In this document: positions 11,591 through 22,279 of the stretch, piece after piece | Layout of the letters: each line of letters begins with the position of its first letter | How positions within the stretch are numbered: position 1 is the first letter of the stretch | NCBI RefSeq assembly: GCF_000003815.2 | Contig: NC_049979.1 | Location: 21,656,518 to 21,720,517, forward strand | Source: Branchiostoma floridae | Lineage: Eukaryota; Chordata; Leptocardii; Amphioxiformes; Branchiostomatidae | Length of the DNA stretch: 64,000 nucleotides | Direction: 5' to 3' | Position numbers and translations under genes: made by a program | Notes under the pieces: model-generated | Seen by the model: only the letters and a program-made list of their open reading frames with translations | Databases searched by the model: none | Told to the model about the DNA's origin: nothing

Positions 11591-14500
11591 ACAAATGGAT
11601 TCAGGCATGGGTGACTTTGAGAATGAAACGTACCTTGCGATGACATTTGGCACTGCAGGCTGTCCTGCATGTGGGGACATCCTGGTCACAAAAAGGCATT
11701 TTCCAGCTGTGCAAATGGACTTGAGTTGAATGCTTGCCATGCAGCAAATACAAAGCCATTTTAATCTTTGCAGTTGAAGATGAGGGGATGTGGTATATAC
11801 GGATCCACAATATACAAAATCCACATATCATTAATTTGAATTCCATGCATCATTTGTAGATCTTCGTGCAAAACCATATGCATAACGGTTTAGATAGCAG
11901 AGATAAGTGCCAAAGTAGAGACTGATATTTGGAAGAGTTGCATATATATTTCACCTGTACTTCAATACACGTAATACATTAAACCTATATATGGCAGACG
12001 AAACATCGATACCGGATATAGAAACAGTGCCTTAATTTGCATAACATATTAAAGAATAAATAATTCTTTAGTGGTAAATTATGGGAATTTCATACTAAAT
12101 GAAGAATTTATGGGAAGGTGATAAATAAATTAAAAATACCTGCTCTTTATGCTTCATGGAAGTATGCGGTTTGCGAAATCTTGCAGCTGAGTGTGCATAA
12201 AGTAACGTCTTCTTTCAGTTTGAAATAGAAGAGGAACGGACGAGCTATAAAAACGTACAATGTTGCGCACCGCTTGGCACCTGTGTGCGTCAGGCGATAA
12301 GGTTCCAAAGCACCGCCATAAAGTTGTATTGGGTCTGTTAGATCTGAGGAACGGTCTGATTGAAATCTCACACCACGTGTAAAACTGGAGAAACTGCGTG
12401 TGTTCTGACAATGATAGATCATTTTACCCGGCAAACGGTTTAACACAAAAGAGCACTTACATTTTTATAAGTTCAAATTCATGTCTGCCTTGAAAAGATG
12501 CGAGGCTTGTATTTAAAGAGGCGATCTTATGACAAAACAAACAAGACAGGGGGCGCTTCTGAATGTTTTGTGCCGCTGCAGTCATTTAACGCACAGTCGT
12601 TCTAAGCTCTGAGTTTGATATTACTAACATTACTGTAAACCGAAGTTATGCATTGCCATATTTTAAAACCATTGTATCTACCTTTTTCTTCTTTGTGTAT
12701 CTTTGTGTTCTTTGTGTTAGGAAGACCTTTTGAATGTTCTTGTAATTTTGTGTGAATTTAGGTTCATATGTATAATTGTTAACATAGTTACATTGAAGAC
12801 GCAAAGCGTTTCTAGCTTTGTTTGATTGATGCATATAACGTTAAGTCCTCCAAGCTAATACAGATTATCATGACTACTATCAGCATTAAACTTTGGAAAC
12901 TTTTACGTTTCTTGAAGGTTTTCTGTTTGTAGTTTCGCATATACAAACTTAATGAGATACATAATGTATTAATGAGATACATAAAAGTGAGAAATTATTC
13001 AAAACTTGAACATTTGAGTGAGTAAGAAAAATTGTAGGCTGCAGCACATAACAACTGTAATCAGCAGCAACGTTTACTTGTGAAGTGTTGATGGATGTGT
13101 TGTGGCTTTTTTGAACGTTTGATGTATTGTGTCTTCTTAGGGGGTATTTTTTTCCATTAGATCTCTTTCTTTTAAGAATGTATAGATAACATTTATCAAA
13201 TACCTTTACCCGTCATAACAACATGTTATGATTTATGCATCCGCACCTCTTTCCTGATAGTTGTGTCATTTTATAGAAATTGCTGTGTTGTTTCACTCTT
13301 ACGCCGAGTTTTCATCTCTTCGATTTAAACTTCAATTACAGTTGTGAATGAATATCATTTGATCATAGTCATAATAACTCAGTCATGATGAGCTGTGCAC
13401 TTCTTAAGTCGTATTTTCGGTCGAAGTGTTGTATACTATTGGCATGCAAAACAAAACAAGACGAAATTTAGATTTCATTCGTTATATCAAGGTCTAATAC
13501 TAAATGAGCTTTTATCGTGTTTTATACATTTTAAAAATCAATCATGTAAGTTGTGATCACTAAAAAAAGCCTTATCACAGTGTATTGCACTAGATTTATA
13601 TTGATCACTCAATGTTATTTGTGTACTTTCATGAATGGGGATATCGTTTTAGTGTGTCCATTTTTTTTCGGGCAGTTAAGTAGTCGGTGTCTTCGTTTTT
13701 CCCCGTTGATAATTTCTTCATGTGCTCGTCGTGTTCAACACAGAGTGACAGAAAGAAAATGTCAGAGCTGGCATAATGGTAGGAAGTGACGTTTAAACAG
13801 TAAGTAGACAGAACAACGGGTGTACTTTCTGGATTATAGAGGCTGTATGAATCAGAAAACTTACTCCAGGCATACACCCTGCTGAGAGCAATCTAAATCA
13901 TTCACGCCTGGGACCGCATTCTTCACAATGAAACAGCGACACCTAGCTGCAGTGCGACGTAAAACCAGTTATCGAGGAAGGTGACAAACCGCCACCAAAA
14001 TGTCGGTTCACTATTTATATCTTGGTTGTGTGATAAGAGCTTTAAATCCAGTAAAACAAGCACTGTATTCAAGGTTTCAATGTAAATTTTATTTCAGAAA
14101 GAACACACCACACAAAACCTTTAAAACTGGCCATTACTCTACCTCGATCCCCACTCTCAACTGATATGGATAGAACGTTCAATAACCAGTAACAAGGCGA
14201 ATTTACACGGCAAAGTATATACAATATGAATAGGTGCTCTCTTTGGTGGTATACCAAGCAACTCCACGCGGTTTTCGCCGGATTTTCACATTGCTAACGT
14301 AAACCCGGAGCTAGAACAAGTTTAGCTCCAGTATATTTTACACGAGAGTTTGGGGACCAACTGTTTTCACTTGAGAAGTACAGATTTCCAACCTCTCGCC
14401 ACACCCATTCGAAGCTTGTGTTATTTGTGTAACCTTTTAGTCGATGATTCAATGTGAAACACCCTCTATATTTAATCTATGCACATACATTCCTTGTAAA

Positions 14501-15117
14501 ATGGGTTGATATATGCAAGTATATTATACCTTATACTGTTAGTATGCTTGTTCATCCGCATAATCACAGCATTTCGTATAAGGGCCCCTGTTATCTATAC
14601 AGAACATTCGGTATCTTTCTTTTTTTTCTTTAGTGCAAAGACATATTGAGCAAGGTGTATCTTGATGACTATGTCTAAACTATCATAAAAATCATCATTA
14701 TATCACTGTATGTTTTTTTTTAATTCTAGGGACGTGCTTGCCCCATTTACACGTCACAAGATTTGCAAAAACTCTCACAGTGTACTTTACATTGTATCAC
14801 AATCTTTCAGTATCAAATCTATATCTCGAACACGCGTTGCGTCTAGAGTAAGATGCGGTACACTTGCCAAGCTTTGCTGCAACTGCATGTACAAGGGACA
14901 AAGTTAACGTTTGCGATGAACTCCTAGCCAATCACACTGTGATGTCGATCAATGGCTTTCTTTTAAATCATCACAGCCACTCTTCTAAAGTCACAGTCAC
15001 TCCCACACTTAGAGCATGTTCAGATTCGTCATGCAATCGTCGTGTGCTTACAAAATGAGAGCATGCTTGGGATAGTCTTAAATGTGTTTTACAGGACTTT
15101 TGTTACCAAAAAAGGCT
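11591..15117. other. Mostly non-coding
   Basis: Upstream of the LINE a 40-codon frame (11607-11729, plus) reads MGDFENETYLAMTFGTAGCP, then ACGDILVTKRHFPAVQ; unrecognised. The rest is AT-rich, with one small hairpin (GGAGCTA/TTAGCTCC, 14307-14330). Confidence 0.5.
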
Positions 15118-15125
15118 GTCCTAGA
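15118..15125. repeat. 8-bp target-site duplication, left copy
   Basis: GTCCTAGA immediately before the left inverted repeat; identical to the right copy. Confidence 0.88.
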
Positions 15126-16443
15126 CAGGGCTTTAGCCAGCTCGAAATTTTTTTCCGTCAGCCCAATTTTCATTGACGGAAAAATCCTTCCGAAAATTAT
15201 TTTTTTCCGTCATCGTTTATTATTTTCCGTCATTGACTACAAAATTTAAACAAAACAATGTCTGCCTCGTGCGATCATTATCACGCCCTTCCGTAACGTC
15301 ACCATTCACAACGTCAAATAACACACACACGCACGCACAGAATTGAAGCAAACCTGATTAAAGTTTATTGAATAAAAACGATCTACTACCTGATGAATTC
15401 CTATAATAAAAGAAACTTTACTTATTATTCTCCGTCTCCTTCAATGGGTAATGGCAAAGCAAGTTCGCATACTTCGTAGTCTTTGATATTCTCGGTCATC
15501 GGACGACAGCGTCAGCGAAAGGACTTCACGACTCGTGCTACGAATTTGTCAACGTAGGTCAAGGTAGGTAATATTTTACTTCATAACCTACACAATGGTT
15601 TCCTATATCGTCAATTGAAAGTTACTTGTATACTTACGACATAAAAGGACAACACTAGTCGACGTAACATTCACTGAATTTCACTCAAAATTATGGAATC
15701 GGCACCAGCAACAAAATGGCCGCTAGCAACAACAAGTGCTACGTCATACGTGGGTGAAAGTTCGTAGGAACGTACCAACTACCAAGCTAGTGCAAGCGCC
15801 CGTCGGACCAGTTTAGTCTTTTGTCATGTAACACTTAGCGCATGTTGTTTCCGTAAGACGCCCGTTGTTTATTTTATTTTATTGTCATGTAACAGTTAGC
15901 CCATATGTTGCGCTCGTAAGACGCTCGATGTTTATTTTATTCTATTGTCATGTAGCAGTTAGCGCAAGTTGGGCCCGTTCCCGCGCCGTTGTTTATGTCA
16001 CGTAGCAGTATGTCGGAGTCGCGCCAGTCGGCTCCGTTCTTTATGTAAATTCACTTTATTGTTATGTTACAGTTATCACATGTTGTTTAACATTAAAAGT
16101 AAACAAAAACGCATATAACAGACTTCAACTGAGACCTTCTGGCGCCGGTGGTCATGGCGCGTCAATTTACCCGCCCAGTGTATTCTTTTAATGCAAATAA
16201 GGAACGCCGGCGCTTGCCGTGCGCTGGGAAAAATCGGCCCGCGGGTTTTTTGGCGTGGTTTTCGCGGCAGTTTTTCGGGTGTTTGGGCGTGGTATAGCCG
16301 TACTTTATTTAAATTCGGAAGACTTCATATCTTTCTCCGTGATTTTTTTCCGTCAAGGTTGACGGAATGGTTTAATTTTTTTTCCGTCACAGGCAGCAAA
16401 TTTCCGTCAATTGACGGAAAAACGGACGCTGGCTAAAGCCCTG
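15126..16443. mobile_element. Complete non-autonomous hAT-type DNA transposon
   Basis: The ends are perfect 16-bp inverted repeats, CAGGGCTTTAGCCAGC at 15126-15141 and its complement at 16428-16443. They are flanked by an identical 8-bp duplication, GTCCTAGA, at 15118-15125 and 16444-16451. An 8-bp target duplication with CAGGG...CCCTG ends is the signature of hAT elements. Both ends carry repeated TTCCGTCA or its complement (starts near 15153, 15174, 15204, 15225 on the left and 16348, 16361, 16382, 16402, 16412 on the right), the kind of subterminal motif hAT transposases bind. I see no transposase frame, so it must depend on one made elsewhere. The matching target duplication implies a fairly recent insertion. 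It sits just past the 3' end of the FReD gene. Confidence 0.88.
15821..16085 (+). repeat. About 60-bp minisatellite inside the hAT element
   Basis: Diverged units begin with TTGTCATGTAACAsTTAGC-like sequence near 15821, 15882, 15945, 15995 and 16059, followed by a CGTAAGACGCycG and a TTTATTTTATT stretch. Spacing is 50-64 bp. Copy-number changes here would explain length variants of the element. Confidence 0.75.
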
Positions 16444-16451
16444 GTCCTAGA
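16444..16451. repeat. 8-bp target-site duplication, right copy
   Basis: GTCCTAGA immediately after the right inverted repeat; identical to the left copy. Confidence 0.88.
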
Positions 16452-16631
16452 TCATTGTTGGTCATTGTTCTCTCATCGCCTGCTTGCAAATCCCACGACA
16501 TCAAAGTCGCATGACTGCCTTTACCATTATCAAAATCATGCGATGATCTAATGTAACTTTGCAAGGACGATACAATTACATGATAACTCTTCTGTACAAT
16601 CTTGCAATATTACGTTACCTGTAACACGTGG

Positions 16632-17323
16632 TCAAACCACCGGTACAAAGTCAGCTGGTCGAATTTTCATTGACACGTATCTTAGCGAATAAAACCATCC
16701 TCTAAAGTTAAACCACTCAATGCCATCCTGGAGATTCCCGCTATATCGTCCGTTAAAGTAGTAGCGTCCGTTCAGATTAGCGTTGTAACAATCGTTGTAC
16801 CACCACCCCCCTTTGTATATACGAGCACAGTGTTTGTTGTTCATACTATTATCATTATCTCTGTCCTTGGTGCTAAACTGCATGTTGTTGAGGTTACGGG
16901 TGAAGATGCCCATTGTTCCATTCTCACCTGTCATGGAGTCCCCTGCATTGCCGTGGTACGTACCTAGCGTTAACCTATAGTTATCTGACTCAGGTCCAAG
17001 TGTCATGTTATCATATTCAGCGTATCTTTTCACGCCGTCCCAGTCCTCGAGATCGATTCGCAGCTTGTACAGCCGCTGCGTCAGTAACGTGTACAGGGTC
17101 TGCGTCCCGAGCCACAGTTCTCCGTTCAAGTTTCCGAACCCGTATTTGTAAGAAGTCCAGTTGCGGAAAAAGTCGACGGTTCCGTCCTGGCGACGCTGGA
17201 CGACGGTCCACCCTCCTCCCGCAGTGGTCATGTCGCAGTAGACGTACAGTGCTGTGGTGTAGTTGTCGGGCCAGATCGGGTAAACGCCGTCCAAACTGTT
17301 CCTCGACTTCACGTCAGAGCAAT
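16632..17323 (-). CDS. Exon 3: fibrinogen-related C-terminal domain
   Basis: The exon opens after a ctacag acceptor and encodes residues 178-407. Hallmarks in order: CSDV at the domain start, GVYPIWP, YCDMTTAGGGWTVVQRR, the GFGNLNGELWLG block, LRIDLEDWDG, the calcium loop DRDND (331-335), HCARIYKGGWWY, and CYNANLNGRYY. Four cysteines (179, 207, 343, 356) fit the two standard disulfides of the family. In ficolins, tachylectin and FIBCD1 the residue after the fourth cysteine is usually His and lines the acetyl pocket; here it is Tyr (357). The open frame runs upstream through the acceptor into the intron, so the apparent ATG there is not the true start. The closing residues ADFVPVV precede TGA. 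Confidence 0.93.
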
Positions 17324-18897
17324 CTGTAGCGTCAACATAAAAGGCAATGCAGTATATAAGCACGACTGTTCTGTTACGGACATTCTAACTTCTAGAGTTT
17401 TGAAACAGCCATGTAAGGATTACAAAAGCTTTCTATAGATTTGATGCCACAAGCAGATTTATACTTCCACAATAGAAAATAAATTAAGATTTTTTCGCCA
17501 AGTTTGTATCTCTCTGCTAATGGACGAAATAAAGTCTCTAAAGCCTCTCAAGCCAAGCCAAGATTAGCCCAACCTGATACAAACAAAATATTGTGTTAGC
17601 ATTAACTGTTTAGTGTGTGAAGCTTGATTTGTTTGCTAATATCGGAATATCTAACGATTGTCAACAGAACTAGAATTGGAATCATACCTCTTATGTTGCA
17701 GTCGTCAGCTCTGTTACAGTCGCCGATGCTGGCCAGACCCTGCTGTATGCCCTCCAGTGCCCTGTCCTTCCTGTTCAGCTGGGCAGTGGCGTTATCGAGC
17801 TGTGTCTGTAGGTTCTGCGTGCTGTCCTGCAGCTGTAATATGTCCCTGGCACCTTTGTTTATCCTGCTCTGTAGGTCCTCCCTGTCGGTCAGCAGCTGCC
17901 TGGTCCTGTCCTGGAGCTCCTCTAACTGCTGGGAGCCCGACTGGACTCGGTTCTGTAGTCTGTCTTTGTCCGCCTGGATGACTTTCATCTTCGTGTACAG
18001 CCACGCTGGAAATAGATTTTTGATACAGGTCAGGTTTAGTTTGCGATCAGGGTGCTTGGAATGTTTTAGACTGGTTTCCCGTTTATTAAATCTAGCCTTG
18101 CGTCCAGCCTTGTCAGCTTTGGTCCGCTTCCGAAAGTCGTTACCCCAAGGATGGACTGAAGGCTACTATATATCCTGTATTTAAGTCATTCAATCGATCT
18201 AGAGAGAATGAATCCACTTTACAATGTTTAAACTGTCTTTTAAGATGATATTCTAGATTTACACACGCTCCAATCGGGATCTAGATATCTACCAGTAGAA
18301 TCACCTGTCGACCGTGACTCCGATCTTGACTCCGATCCGACATATAGCACCCATTTTCTACGTACTAGAAGACACAGCGTACCAATGAGCAACCGGTCGT
18401 ACTTTGTTTTGTATTACTCAAAGAATTTGGCACCTTGTTTTTTTTTCACCACTCTGTTTTGATTTGCCATCTCACATATATTTGCAGTCTGCATGATAGG
18501 ACTTTGGGCATAATACTTACTTCGATTAAAATCAAAACAAATTTTAAAGGTGAAACAAATTGAAAGAAAGATAGATTGAGATAAAGTTATCCACAGCAGA
18601 ATAGCCTACGAATACGCAGCTGGATCCATGTAAAGACCTATTGAAAAAAGTAACACCAATGAAGCATCATCAGTTCAACCTACCTGTAAAGCCAGTCAGC
18701 ACGAGCAACAGGAGCCACATGCAAATGTTGCAGACCACCCGAAGGGCCGCACCATTACCACTTGGAGGGGGTGGCGGCTGTTGGTGGCGCTTTGCCCGTG
18801 TTTTGGTCGTCCCCATGGGCTTTACCGACTTTGACATATCTTCCTGCAGCTGGAAGCACGTCAGATCTACCGAGGGATCTGTGGAGATAGGAAGCAT
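16632..18897 (-). CDS. Type II membrane-anchored coiled-coil fibrinogen-related protein (FIBCD1/FREP-like), 3 exons
   Basis: Three minus-strand exons (18897-18684, 18005-17688, 17323-16632) join through two GT-AG introns of 678 and 364 bp, both phase 1, giving 407 residues and a TGA stop. Order of parts: tail with basic TKTRAKR and a run of five prolines (1-53), one hydrophobic segment (about 54-75), heptad-rich coiled coil (about 78-163), two cysteines (168, 174), then a fibrinogen-related domain (179-402). Basic residues before the anchor and none of note just after it predict a type II protein with the FReD outside the cell. Five N-x-S/T sequons lie in the outer part. The layout matches FIBCD1 and lancelet FREPs, which bind acetylated or microbial surface sugars; a pattern-recognition role is inferred. 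The start is the first ATG after an in-frame TGA. A 5' untranslated exon upstream cannot be excluded. Confidence 0.87.
17324..17687 (-). other. Intron 2 of the FReD receptor gene
   Basis: 364 bp with GT and AG ends, phase 1. AT-rich and without any long open frame continuing either exon. Confidence 0.8.
17688..18005 (-). CDS. Exon 2: coiled-coil stalk of the FReD receptor
   Basis: A 318-bp symmetric phase 1-1 exon between acceptor ttccag and donor gag|gtatga. It encodes residues 73-177. Leu, Ile and Val recur at heptad spacing between charged residues (for example QQLEELQDRTRQLLTDRE), predicting a parallel coiled coil that would oligomerise the FReD heads. One sequon (NAT) lies in the stalk. 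Two cysteines near the end (168, 174), ahead of the four FReD cysteines, could make interchain bonds. It is GC-rich compared with its surroundings, typical of a real exon here. The joined codon with exon 3 reads G+AT (Asp); with exon 1 it reads G+CG (Ala). Confidence 0.85.
18006..18683 (-). other. Intron 1 of the FReD receptor gene
   Basis: 678 bp with GT and AG ends, phase 1, AT-rich. The acceptor is preceded by a short pyrimidine stretch. No additional in-frame exon was recognised inside it. Confidence 0.75.
18684..18897 (-). CDS. Exon 1: cytoplasmic tail and membrane anchor of the FReD receptor
   Basis: This exon encodes residues 1-71 and ends at donor ACAG|GTAGGT, phase 1. The hydrophobic run VVCNICMWLLLLVLTGFT begins near residue 54 and continues into exon 2 (A-WLY). 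It comes too late for a cleaved signal peptide and follows basic residues, so I read it as a signal anchor. The tail contains a second Met (21) in MSKSVKPMGTTK that could also serve as start. An in-frame TGA lies three codons before the first ATG. Confidence 0.78.
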
Positions 18898-21800
18898 CCT
18901 TCGTCATGTGCGTCTGTGTGGGCGTGCATGTGCTTTCAGCATTACTTTTTGAATTAATAAGAAACGAGGTGAAGTCCTACAAGGGCACTAAGTTTAAAAG
19001 CATTCTGTAATGATACCGAAGAAGAGATCATAGGTCATCATAGTGATAGACGGCGAAGGACGAGAGTACATGTACTACTTTGATGTACACTACTAAAACA
19101 CAAAAACTAATAAATCAAGCGGAACCCTACGCCTTAGGTAGCATGTCCCAAATGGGTTTGCAAAGTAAACATATTTCTTACGCTCTACTTTTTCAACATT
19201 GATTAACCAATGACGCAAATGTAGGCCTTCCCAATATCCTCAAAGGTAGACAGGACTCAGAACGAAATGATCAATTACTGTGGACGTATGATCTAGTGCT
19301 GTAAACGCATTGAAAAGATATTTGGCTAGACAGCTCTGTAGCATTGTAAAGAGTTTTATCGGAGGATTGAATGCGTGTTTGTGTTTTTTCACAACAGATG
19401 TGTACGCTCCACCGGTGTCTACAGGACACTTCTTGATGACTACGTGCGCCGTTCCAGGGAGGGAATGATAATAAAGGTAACCTTGGTGTATCGTGAAACC
19501 CGATTTATTGATGTAATCACGCTCGATAGCGGCTGGGCAGACGAAGCCTTTGCCGCCGGAAAGCTTACTGAAAGGACACGCAATCATGTCCTATCCTTCG
19601 CCCACCGGTCATGCTTAATAATTTAACAATGTCGTAAGCATACGTACCAGAAGATAAAAGCACGGCGGCTTTTCAGACATATGGTAATTTGCTGAAGCGA
19701 AATTGCGTCCGCTACATAGCATTGACTGAAAAGTTTCTCTATACTAGTACTGCAGTCTGCTTTTTATTGTCACAGCATGATGCATTTGCCATAGACCACA
19801 ATCAGATTTTTGTGTTGGATGCATTTTTTTGAGAATGTACTTAACCGCTTTCCTTGCAACGAAAAGTTTCTGGAACAGAGCGCTAGCATTAAGAGAGAAC
19901 GTAGTGAGATAAAGACACGAAAAGGCGCACGGATGATGTTACAGTTAATTTCTATCTGTACCTGGTACTTAAAAACCCCTTTCCAGCTCTTCCTCCCTTT
20001 TTCGCATTGATTTTTTCCACAGTTTGTCCCCCATGTTACTGTCAGGCAATGTGGGCCCCTTAGGGTTGATATGTGGGCACCAGTCCCTGAAAATTGCACA
20101 CTTATTATGAGGACACACCGCATTAATATGCAAATACAGCAACTGTACTTGGGTTTCAAGCACACCCACAATTTGTCTGTACACAATTTTATGCTTATCC
20201 AAACATGGTTCGCTCAAATAGAGTACACAACAAATCTCTAATTAGATATATTTTTCACGTAAACCTATGTTATTCGACTGCATTTGCAGTTGGCTGCAGA
20301 ATCTGTAATTAGCTAATTACTCTTTGACATTCCTCCTGATGACTGTGTTTTGGTCACGGCCTAGTGGTCATGGGGTCTGGTGATAAACTTGATCGTTTAC
20401 TTGTACATGATTGGGAATTAATGTGATAAAGTCCAGGTTACATTGCCAGACGCCATGTAACAAATGTAAAGTGTGCCCATGGGACAAACATATTTGGAAA
20501 GTGATGTTGTATTTGCGATTGAATCGCTTCCAGGTGAACCAATACTGACGACAGACCGGAAATATTCAGAGTCTGGCAAACGTCACGGCAACTGCAATAA
20601 AGTGGCCAACGCGCGCGACAAACCCTTTTACCGGTGTAACGTCGTTAAAGTACGGGACTCAAGGTGAAGGGGATCCATGCGAACAAATCTTATTACAGTG
20701 GCAAATACGTCCACTGGTGTTAACACATTGGCAATATCACACCTAACCCTCACAACATTGCAGCTTACCAGACAGTTGGGGAAAATGCTGACGCATTGGT
20801 TCTTACACTTCTGGGGATATACTGTGGCGAATGGGGTGTTTGTTACACCCGGGCCCCACGGTGGACACCAATAAATCGGTTTGTGCAGGCAACACGAAAG
20901 AAGGCAACGTTCACTCCGTGTCAAAACCATTCATCCCATCCATGATTGGCTACCATTTACAACATGTACATTATCAGTGTGAATGTCATGCAGTTTTGAT
21001 TTGGACTTTCAGCGGCCCTTAGATTGCCATGTGTGTAACTGTTAGGTTAGTTAGGCCTGTACTGTTGGATCATGTATACATGGTGGTCGTGGTAAAGATT
21101 CAATGTTGAACTACGTCCAAGGTCAGAGTATTGATCCGGAGAGTGTTAAAAATGAACATGGTTGTAGAAAGGATATATCGTAAATGTGTCTATACATTTA
21201 GAAGACCGGTCTATCAGTAGGACTATGCCAAATCAAGTGGGATAAAAGGCAACAAAGTTAAGTCACATTCAAGTATAAAAAACAACATTGAACCATGTAA
21301 TGTTAATATAACAATTAACATTGAATTTACTCTTCGTCCATTACCTGCATACCATGTGCATTTTGCAAAATAAGCATCGTGATCGTTTTATAACCTAAAC
21401 GTTTTACGTCTAGATGAATTCATTATGTTAAACTAGTTTAACCGTCTTCTATGCCTCCGAACACTTTTTTATTCTAAATCATACCTGAGATTCATCTAAT
21501 CACCATGTGAAGTCACAACTTAGCAAATGGATTATCGGTCTTGTTCGCTAACTTACAATTCAAATAATCAAATCTCACCTTTGAGTTCTAACCGGGGATT
21601 GTAGCTACACATCACCAGTAATATCATTATTTTTTTGGAGTTATACAGCAAATAAACGTGCTTTTGCAAACCAACATATACTGATATTGCTACAACATTT
21701 TACAAGTATGGTCAAGAAATTGTGATGGCTATTATGCGCAACCATCAGTGGATTCACATCGAACTTTTTAGGTGTTGCAAGAAAGCTTTGAGTACCTGAT

Positions 21801-22064
21801 ATCATAATGTACAGTACTGATTTGTCTTTTCTTCAAGTGTCAAAAGAAACTTTTAGAAGCAAACACGTGCACGTGCACAAGAAGTTACGAATCACATTAA
21901 TGGAATATTGAGCAGTCACGTACTAATTAACCGTTGAAAATAGACAATTTAGAAGATGGAAGCACAATTCTAGACAAAATTCTGAAGGAACACATGTACA
22001 GAGGACATACAGCATTAGTTGTAACATATCTAAGTTTTAAGGAGAGGGCAGTGGTAGTACTGAC
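18898..22064. other. Upstream of the FReD gene; no gene seen
   Basis: It should contain the FReD promoter (minus strand). No convincing TATA box was found; TTTTAAA near 18993 is the closest. Small frames at 19770-20217 and 20628-20930 lack splice support. Confidence 0.45.
21299..21322. repeat. Perfect 9-bp-arm hairpin
   Basis: AATGTTAAT, a six-base loop, then ATTAACATT, in AT-rich intergenic DNA. Confidence 0.7.
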
Positions 22065-22279
22065 CTAGGCTATCGTGGGACCTGTAGTAGGAACGTGTCC
22101 TCTTGCTCTTCCTTCCAAACGACGAGGGGAGAGATCCCGTGTACAGCGTGCCGTCCCCCAGCTTGGACGGCTCCGACCCGTGCAGGAGGACAGAACCGTT
22201 CATGGGCTTGATCTCGATGGCCGTGTCGTATCTCTCGCAATGCATCCTCATCGTCAGGCAGTATTGATAGGAGCGTTCC
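22065..22279 (-). CDS. Candidate internal exon of an unrecognised gene
   Basis: Bounded by acceptor ttccgcag|GG and donor CCTAG|GTCAGT, 215 bp, starting in phase 2 and ending in phase 1. The frame is open throughout and GC-rich compared with the neighbourhood. The product begins ERSYQYCLTMRMHCERYDTA and continues through IKPMNGSVLLHGSEPSKL to a basic SFGRKSKRTRSYYRSHDSLG. I do not recognise the family. The basic, Ser- and Tyr-rich end could be a cytosolic or secreted tail. No neighbouring exon with a compatible phase was confirmed. Confidence 0.45.

Noticed and set aside
16913-17329. 138-codon plus-strand frame opposite FReD exon 3
   Set aside because: Shadow of the coding exon on the other strand; the composition follows the complement of the FReD codons.
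17624-18184. 186-codon plus-strand frame opposite the coiled-coil exon
   Set aside because: Antisense shadow of exon 2; the Leu/Ser/Cys-rich product is the complement of the Gln/Glu/Asp heptads.
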